A model generated the notes under the pieces. The model was given only the letters and a program-made list of their open reading frames with translations, was not told the origin of the DNA and searched no databases. Below are positions 11,696-16,542 of a stretch of 16,542 nt of DNA, piece after piece; the stretch's first letter is position 1; the number at the start of each line of letters is the position of its first letter. The stretch lies in the NCBI GenBank assembly GCA_018398765.1, contig JAHBMJ010002714.1:1-16542 (forward strand), read 5' to 3'. The DNA comes from Chromera velia. Lineage: Eukaryota; Sar; Chromeraceae. The translations under genes were made by a program, and so were the position numbers.

Positions 11696-12266
11696 CACAC
11701 ATCGTTGTGTGTGTGTGTGTGTGTGTCACAACGATGTGTGTGTGTGTGCGTGTGTGTGCGCGCGCGCGTGCGACTGACATCAACTCTTTTTTGTGCCCAA
11801 GAAATGTGTGTCTGTCTTGATGCATGCCTTTGTTGGGTTTTGAAGGACATCTACACACATTAATTTCCACACACATGCCTTATATGTTTTCAAGCTCATG
11901 TATGCATACATATACCCACTGTTACACACCTGCTGTGAATGACCGCCCTCTGTGTTCCTGCAATTTTGACATTCCAAAACCTGCAGTGACGCTGTCACCG
12001 AGAGAAATGAACGCAGAGATGTCTGAAGGGTGCAGGTCCCTCACGTTTCTGGGCACGTGATTTGCTGCTGTTGGGGGACAGTGCTCGTGAGCGTGTGAGT
12101 CCGGAAAGTGGTCGGGCCATGGGCCGTCGTCTATCGGCATCGGGGTCCCAGAGGCTTCTGAGGTCAGTTTAGAGGTCTTGGGAAGCAGTGCAGCTATCAG
12201 ACTCGCTCCTTGACTGGAAGGAGGGAGAACTAAAGGAAGCAGAGTCAACAAACCGACTTGCTTCAT
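8746..12266 (-). CDS. Secreted phospholipase B-like GDSL/SGNH lipase, 7 exons
   Basis: Exons on the minus strand: 12266-11930, 11622-11527, 11234-11108, 10621-10462, 9807-9714, 9451-9306, 8970-8746. They sum to 1185 nt with consistent phases, giving 394 residues and TGA. The first exon has a signal peptide ([16 protein letters not shown]) and block [13 protein letters not shown], with the nucleophile Ser. Next come [17 protein letters not shown] and [10 protein letters not shown]. Exon 3 to 4 splicing yields [14 protein letters not shown], the block III GxND element with the oxyanion-hole Asn, followed by [10 protein letters not shown]. Exon 5 carries a Cys-rich stretch, FCKNIHR...VECVC. The last exon carries LDCFHPST with catalytic Asp and His, then YVWNAM. 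This order matches phospholipase B1-type enzymes, which hydrolyse acyl esters of phospholipids outside the cell or at its surface. One family repeat is present, unlike the several in animal PLB1. Least certain junctions: 11527, 11234 and 9306. Confidence 0.85.
8977..9141 (+). repeat. Compound (CA)n-(GA)n microsatellite in lipase intron 6
   Basis: An interrupted CA tract of about 110 bp (with occasional CG and TA steps) passes directly into a GA tract with AAAG interruptions. It lies between exons 6 and 7 of the minus-strand lipase gene. Read on the coding strand it is a TC/TG-rich stretch just upstream of the last acceptor. Long coding-like frames here, rich in His-Thr or Cys-Val, are repeat artefacts. 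Confidence 0.95.
9208..9275 (+). repeat. Compound (CG)n-(CA)n-(GA)n microsatellite
   Basis: A short CG tract, then a CA tract, then a GA tract lie in the same lipase intron as the larger repeat to the left. They have the same CA-to-GA order. Confidence 0.95.
10272..10388 (+). repeat. Compound (AC)n-(AG)n microsatellite in lipase intron 4
   Basis: About 68 bp of near-pure AC is followed by about 48 bp of near-pure AG, inside the intron between lipase exons 4 and 5. The CA-then-GA order on the plus strand is the same as at 8977-9275. Confidence 0.95.
11660..11772 (+). repeat. (TC)n-(TA)n-(GT)n microsatellite with inverted repeat
   Basis: This lies in lipase intron 1. A TC tract, a short TA tract, a GT tract and a terminal CG-rich alternation follow one another. 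CACACATCGTTGTG at 11696-11709 and CACAACGATGTGTG at 11727-11740 form a perfect 14-bp inverted repeat around a 17-bp loop. Confidence 0.9.
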
Positions 12267-12939
12267 TTTTGAATTGATAGTTGGTTCTCTAAATTGGAAG
12301 CGGTTGGCAAGGAAAGATGTCCGCCTTCAGAAACGATCGGAAAGCAATCAACCGAACGGTTCCCTACCGGGTTGTCTGAGCTGCCCGTCTGATCTGTATT
12401 TATGTTACTCGACCGAGGCGTCTGTTGTTTGTACTGCTTCACAAAGGTATGTAAGGGATTGACTCAAGATAAACTCAACTCGGAAAGCTGTCGCGAGTGA
12501 ACCCGGCTCCAATCCGTTTCGCCAGTGGGAAGAAGAAATGACTCCGAATTGTCCTGCTGGGTCGATCGATCATGCAATCAAGTCAACCTCTTAATTGCAG
12601 AACTCGTTCGTCAATGTGCGAGACGGCAGGCCTTCTATATAAATGCATGCATTTAAATTTTTGGCGGAAAAAAAAAACTGAATTGAAAAAATCGATCAAT
12701 AAAGCATTTGTCCTCGCGCGCGGTTTGCGCGCAGCCGCACGGCTAGGAAAGTTTTCCCTTAATTTTTTGGCACGTCGTCGGAGACGGCCGGACGCACCAA
12801 TTTCATCTGTTTGATTCTGCAACAAGCTTGACGAACATCTGCCAATTCTTATGCGCCTGTAGCTTTTAGCAGCCCAGCAACTATTCACAGTCTGATGGTG
12901 GGTGAAGTACACGTCAGCTGCTAGGCGGTGAGTCGGGAA
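12267..12939. promoter_or_regulatory. Head-to-head intergenic region, likely shared promoter
   Basis: These 673 bp separate the divergent start codons of the lipase (minus) and the acylated small protein (plus). It holds a TATA-like TCTATATAAATG near 12634 and the perfect palindrome AAATGCATGCATTT just after it. A CG-rich hairpin, GCGCGC-GGTTT-GCGCGC, lies near 12718. A 109-codon minus-strand frame at 12583-12912 shows no family features and is probably chance. Promoter function is inferred from position only. Confidence 0.4.
12642..12655. repeat. Perfect 14-bp palindrome
   Basis: AAATGCATGCATTT equals its own reverse complement. It overlaps a TATATAAA-like element in the divergent intergenic region, so it could be a transcription-factor site or a chance AT palindrome. 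Confidence 0.5.
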
Positions 12940-13245
12940 ATGGGGTGCGTCTCAAGCAAAGAACCTGCTATGGCCGCGTCAGACACGCTTTCCGTCTCCC
13001 TCGTTGGCCTCGGAGGTGCAGCAACCCAAGCCACTGCTTACGTTGAGAAAAATTGCTCTGCAGAGACCCTGTACAGTAACTGTGCCTTGGCCCTGAGAGC
13101 TGACCCGAAAAAGCTGATTCTTTTTGATTTTGAAACAGGGAGCAAAGAAATTCCCCGAAAGGGACCACTCCCGCCTCTCTCTGGCGGTGGAATTGGAGGC
13201 GGTGTCAAGCTTCGGTACGTTGAAGACACTGTGCCCCACTTCTAA
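12940..13245 (+). CDS. Small dually acylated (N-myristoyl/palmitoyl) protein
   Basis: This is a 101-residue intact single-exon frame. Translation is placed at the ATG at 12940 because it gives MGCVSSK. That has Gly2 and Ser6 as in N-myristoyltransferase substrates, Cys3 as a likely palmitoylation site, and a basic residue after. The open frame extends 12 bases upstream but has no earlier ATG. There is no signal peptide or hydrophobic segment, so membrane attachment would be by lipid at the cytosolic face. The body reads VSLVGLGGAATQATAYV, then KKLILFDFETGSKEIP, then GVKLRYVEDTVPHF. The last parts resemble the strand-turn-strand ending of ubiquitin-like folds, but that is only a visual impression. 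The lipase gene diverges from the same upstream region. I do not recognise the family. Confidence 0.65.
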   Translation: MGCVSSKEPAMAASDTLSVSLVGLGGAATQATAYVEKNCSAETLYSNCALALRADPKKLILFDFETGSKEIPRKGPLPPLSGGGIGGGVKLRYVEDTVPHF

Positions 13246-13918
13246 CGGTGTACGAGCCAAATAGACGCCACCGAGACTTTTCTTCCCGTGAGTCCACTTG
13301 TCTTCTTCCGCTCCTCTGTCGCTTTTCTCTGCACCAGGGACGCTTGGAAGGAATAAAGGGGACGTAGTGATTTCCCCCAGATTCCGAGCTCGATACTCTG
13401 TCTAATCTCGCAAGTACTTTCCAGACATGCATCTTACCGAGGCACGTAGCCGGATGGAAAATCGAGGGATGTAGACAGGACTTCGAGACCCGTTCCCTTC
13501 GATTCTTTTGGGGGGGGGGGGGCAGAGAAAGGTGAAGGGAAGGGATTCGAATCGTTTTCTTGTCAATGCGAAAATCCCGGTGCAAGTAAGAAATGGCCCA
13601 CACATTGGTTCTTTTGGATACGTCTGAGAATGGGTTTTTGTTTGAATGCGTCACGCTGCTGCCTGCATACCGTACCTTCAAGACTTGACTGGAATTTTTT
13701 TTTACATTTCTTGTATCTTCTCTTTGCGTTTGTGCACTTGCGGGAAGCATCACGTCGGTTGGACATTCAGGGTTCTGCAGAGAAACACGAGGAAGGAATA
13801 CATTGAGCAGGCAGAAAGTGCCCCAAGCAGAGGAAACGTGCCGTAGGCAGTGGAGAACTTCACCTAAGGCCTCAATTTTTCGCTCTGTGATCTCACTGAT
13901 CGATGCAGGGCGGGAGGG
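13246..13918. other. Spacer, probably intergenic or 5' untranslated
   Basis: No plus-strand gene is supported here. There is a G-run at about 13510-13522 and several pyrimidine-rich AG sites. The site CTGATCGATGCAG at 13897-13909 could end an intron in the leader of the next gene. A minus-strand frame at 13205-13948 covers this region but lacks recognisable features. Confidence 0.4.
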
Positions 13919-15016
13919 ATGGCTTCTTCGTGTTTGAATCGGAGACAAAGGCAGAGGGTGCTGTTGGAAGATGACGAAGATCGCGTGGCCGTCGGGGCGG
14001 GGGGAGGGGGTGTGCAGAGCGGGGACGTGGAAGCTGAAAGGCGGCAGGCTCGTCGGAGAAGTCTGGAGGCTCTCAGGATGATCTGCGAGGAATCAGAAGA
14101 GGAAAAAGAGCGTTTTACAGGAGGGACGTCTGGTCCCTCTAGGCTTGTGCAATCCAAGCACGAGACGGCAGGGGCCGACAGGGATTCCGTGGCTATAGAC
14201 CGAGAGAGGAAAGGACCAGAGCAAGGCGACAGACGGAAGAAAAGAGAAAGAGAGACAGAGAAGAACAAAGAGGGAAAAAAGAAGAGCCAACTCGCGCATA
14301 CAGCCCAGGAGAAAAAACAGAGAAAGACGAAGAAAAGAGAAGAGAAGGAAGGCTCAGATTTGGACGGAAATGATAGTTTCAAAAAAGGAAAACGTGCTAA
14401 GAGAGAGAATTCTAGAAATTCGTCATCTGCCTCTGTTTCTCGTTCTTCTTTCTCCTTTCCCCGAAGACGCATGGAGGAGTTTGCCGATCGCTCGAGGTCT
14501 TCCCAGAGTCTCCTTGCAGGTGGGAGGGACTTTTCTGAAAAGAGAGAGCACATGACACTTCAGGACCTGGACTTTATAGTCAACAGTTCGGAAGAGGAAG
14601 AAGAAGAGAGAGAACGGAGGGCTGAAGCGGCGTCACGGAAGAGGAAGAAAAAAAAGAAAAAGAGGGAGAAGAGAAGAGAGAGGCAGGGACGAAATCCTAC
14701 AAAGAAAAAGGAAAAGAATGATGATTCTGCGCTTTTTAGTGATTCCTCTTCTTCTTCTTCCTCTTCTTCTTCTTCTTCTTCCTCTTCCTCTTCTTCTTCG
14801 GATTCGGAAGACTCTTTGTGCATTGATGTCGACCCACAGCTTCTTTCTGAAGAGTACGGGAGAGGGAAGAGGGCCCGTCACCCCGTTGCTTCAACTTCCT
14901 CTGCGGGGCTTGACAGTCGAATCCGGATAAGAGGTTCTGCAGGGTCGTCTTTTGGCCCCGCCTTCGGCTCAGCCTGGGCAGACGATGAAGAAGACTGGGT
15001 GCCCAAGAAGCGCTAG
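13919..15016 (+). CDS. Charged, disordered protein with poly-Ser tract
   Basis: This 365-residue frame starts at the first ATG after an in-frame stop at 13865. Composition is extreme. It has an N-terminal Arg-rich part (RRQRQRVLLEDDEDR), long Lys/Arg/Glu stretches with several nuclear-localisation-like clusters (RKRKKKKKKREKRRERQ), and an acidic Glu run (SSEEEEEERERR). A Ser tract of about 21 residues then runs into DSEDSLCIDVD. Two short ordered-looking pieces stand out: MTLQDLDFIVNS near residues 211-222, and the C-terminus SAWADDEEDWVPKKR. There are no membrane segments. The pattern fits a nuclear, heavily phosphorylatable protein of RNA or chromatin metabolism, by inference only. A leader intron ending at 13909 is possible. 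I do not recognise the family; length and codon-level continuity make it likely to be real. Confidence 0.65.
   Translation: MASSCLNRRQRQRVLLEDDEDRVAVGAGGGGVQSGDVEAERRQARRRSLEALRMICEESEEEKERFTGGTSGPSRLVQSKHETAGADRDSVAIDRERKGPEQGDRRKKRERETEKNKEGKKKSQLAHTAQEKKQRKTKKREEKEGSDLDGNDSFKKGKRAKRENSRNSSSASVSRSSFSFPRRRMEEFADRSRSSQSLLAGGRDFSEKREHMTLQDLDFIVNSSEEEEEERERRAEAASRKRKKKKKKREKRRERQGRNPTKKKEKNDDSALFSDSSSSSSSSSSSSSSSSSSSDSEDSLCIDVDPQLLSEEYGRGKRARHPVASTSSAGLDSRIRIRGSAGSSFGPAFGSAWADDEEDWVPKKR
14743..14810 (+). repeat. Coding TCT/TCC trinucleotide repeat (poly-Ser)
   Basis: A run of mostly TCT with some TCC codons encodes the Ser tract of the charged protein. Its near-pure trinucleotide nature suggests length variation between strains by replication slippage, which would stay in frame. 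Confidence 0.85.
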
Positions 15017-15184
15017 AAGAAGCGTTAGGGGGGGAGAAACGAAGGGGGACCCACTGCCTCCCCCAAGCAAAGGACGTACGAACGCAAGCCGCGTGCCGAC
15101 CGTGGTTGAAAAAGCCACAGTTAAAAAGAGAAAAGGCTGCAGATTCACAATGCAGAAATGTAACAGTTCAAATGTTTTTTAATG

Positions 15185-15209
15185 TAAGCTTTCAATCTAA
15201 GCTTTCAAT
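15185..15209 (+). repeat. Direct repeat of TAAGCTTTCAAT
   Basis: Two exact copies of the 12-mer at 15185-15196 and 15198-15209 are separated by one base, at the start of the AT-rich right-hand region. Confidence 0.8.
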
Positions 15210-15365
15210 ACTGATACTCAGATTTTGCCAGGCTAAGCCAGCTTCTATCATAGACCATAACATGCATTATGTATAGATTAGGATTAGGATTATATGTGAT
15301 TTATGAATGAATGAATAGTCAATTATAGTATTAAAAGCCAGATTAAAACTAAAAACATTATTATA

Positions 15366-15778
15366 CAGTACGGTTAGGAGTTATTACCAGCAGATTTGGC
15401 CACATTTTGAGTCAAACTTAAGCTATACAAAACCAATTTTAGACTAGTAGAAATCATATTTTTAGCATTTATTAGTAGAAGTTCATTCTAGTAAAATTTA
15501 ATGTTCATCATTTTATAACTGAACTCTAAGTAGTATATCACTATGTATAGTATATATTATTTGAGTATGATCATTTCAGGGCTTTAAACTGCTAATGAGT
15601 TAAGTGTTCAGGCTTTAAAATAGGTCTAGCAACTGTTTTTACCAGAGTTTTTCCTTGAGTTACCATGGTAGTCGTACATGCCTTCATGCAAGTCCGTTGG
15701 TTACCATCTCATGGTTACCAAACTGACAGTAACTCGCTACTGGCTAAAAGGGGCCAGTAGTAACCCCTAACCGTACTG
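15366..15778. mobile_element. Candidate Tc1/mariner-type MITE, 413 bp
   Basis: The left end CAGTACGGTTAGGAGTTATT continues with AC. The right end, read on the other strand, is CAGTACGGTTAGGGGTTACT followed by AC. This makes a 22-bp terminal inverted repeat with two mismatches, starting with CAGT. Both ends are flanked by TA (15364-15365 and 15779-15780), the target duplicated by Tc1/mariner transposases. The interior is AT-rich with no coding frame. A sub-terminal hairpin, CTACTGGC/GCCAGTAG (15737-15744 and 15753-15760), lies near the right end. Non-autonomous status follows from length and lack of a transposase. Confidence 0.7.
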
Positions 15779-15833
15779 TATAAAAAACAAAGCTTCAGCT
15801 ACAATTATGATACTCATTTTAATAATTGACGAG

Positions 15834-15868
15834 TTGATTGATTAATTGATTGATTGATTGATTGATTG
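15834..15868 (+). repeat. (TTGA)n tetranucleotide repeat
   Basis: About eight units of TTGA/TGAT with one TTAA interruption, just right of the MITE candidate. Confidence 0.85.
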
Positions 15869-16220
15869 GCTGATTGCTTCATTCAAAATCACTGTATACA
15901 GTCCAGCTAGTATATAGTTCCAGCTACTATATAGGGTTACTCCTAGTATACGAAATATTTTAGACATTTTCATTCATTCATAATAATTTTATGTAAAAAA
16001 ATTTGTAGCCGACGTTAGCCCTTAAATTAAAAGAAAAAAATGATTATTACTAGATTTGGGTGTTTATTTGCTGTACCCTGACCCCGCTCACAAAGTTTCT
16101 GCCTTCTCACGTTTCAAGACGCCGGTGCTCACACTGGGCATGAGTGTATGGTAAAGAAGTAATGAGTGTAACACAGAGTGTTTGAATAGTAACTAGATTT
16201 GATTTGATAAGATTTGATTT

Positions 16221-16243
16221 GATTTGAGCTTCAAGCTCAAATC
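16221..16243. repeat. Perfect inverted repeat, 11-bp arms
   Basis: GATTTGAGCTT and AAGCTCAAATC are separated by a single C, so the pair is a near-perfect palindrome. It lies directly after tandem GATTT/TTGATTT words, and related TTTGAGCTT occurs again at 16263. Confidence 0.85.
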
Positions 16244-16324
16244 TGATCAGATTTAAGGTAGATTTGAGCTTAAAGTAGGGCTAGGAAAAGGTTTATTGAG
16301 AAAAGGTTCAAATCTGAAAAAGTG

Positions 16325-16381
16325 AACCTGTTGAACCTGTTTTGAACCTGTTGAACCTGTTAAACCTGTTTTAAACCTGTT
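16325..16381 (+). repeat. Short array of six AACCTGTT units
   Basis: AACCTGTT starts at 16325, 16334, 16345, 16354, 16363 and 16374, so spacings are 9, 11, 9, 9 and 11 bp. The alternating spacing suggests a roughly 20-bp higher-order unit (9+11) that duplicated. Confidence 0.9.
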
Positions 16382-16542
16382 TTGGAGGCCAGACGCGCGG
16401 CCACTGGCACAAGGCCGGCCAGGCCCGCGCCGCCCGCGGCCGATATAGGTGAAATAAGGAGCCGGAGCCACACGCACAGCAACTGTCCCCAGCCGGTTCA
16501 ATCTATTGTGTTGGACAGACGCATGTCAGCATATGTCAGCAT

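Larger units (their letters stand above)
15781..16542. other. Gene-free repeat-bearing right flank
   Basis: No credible coding frame on either strand. An AT-rich part (to about 16070) is followed by mixed sequence. Then come (GATTT)-type repeats, an AACCTGTT array, and a GC-rich block at about 16390-16445. The AT-to-GC transition resembles the one at 3300-3790. The last bases hold ATGTCAGCAT twice in tandem (16523-16532 and 16533-16542). Confidence 0.5.

Noticed and set aside
12583-12912. 109-codon minus-strand frame between the divergent genes
   Set aside because: No family features, overlaps the likely promoter region and has no splice or start context.
15285-15300. Telomere-like ATTAGGATTAGGATTA
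   Set aside because: Only about two and a half units inside AT-rich sequence; too short to be an interstitial telomere tract.

Overview
The window is eukaryotic nuclear DNA, most likely from an intron-rich, alga-like protist. A chromerid or related alveolate is my best guess from overall style; nothing in the sequence proves it. Signs are short spliced exons with GT-AG junctions, long (CA)n/(GA)n microsatellites in introns, a chromodomain Ty3/gypsy retroelement, and sharp alternation of AT-rich repeat blocks with GC-richer gene blocks. There are no operons and no bacterial signals. A 3-base N gap lies in a G-run at 5323-5325.

Layout, left to right. (1) 1-1939, minus: a large reading frame, still open at the left edge, with a GIY-YIG nuclease domain. 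(2) 1982-3022, plus: a 5'-truncated chromovirus pol fragment (integrase core, integrase C-terminus, chromodomain) broken by one TAG. It is followed by a G-rich polypurine tract and LTR-like sequence, then a repeat-bearing spacer with a GC-rich island (to about 3935). (3) About 4001-6444, plus: a probable multi-exon gene for a two-pass membrane protein with a disordered Gln-containing C-terminal tail. (4) 6445-7307: AT-rich spacer. (5) About 7308-7807, plus: a tentative three-exon gene for a small basic protein. (6) 8746-12266, minus: the best-supported gene, a secreted GDSL/SGNH phospholipase B-like lipase. Its seven exons keep frame throughout and give about 394 residues. (7) 12267-12939: a head-to-head intergenic region. 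(8) 12940-13245, plus: a 101-residue protein with an MGCxxS N-myristoylation/palmitoylation signature. (9) 13919-15016, plus: a 365-residue highly charged disordered protein with a poly-Ser tract. (10) 15017-16542: gene-free DNA with a 413-bp mariner-type MITE candidate, short tandem repeats and hairpins.

The genes look functionally unrelated. The left 3 kb is mobile-element territory. It may be a GIY-YIG-bearing retroelement (Penelope-like, inference) lying against or inside a decayed chromovirus. The rest is ordinary host gene space separated by repeat blocks. Exon boundaries were inferred by eye from splice motifs, phase and family alignment from memory; none is backed by transcript data.
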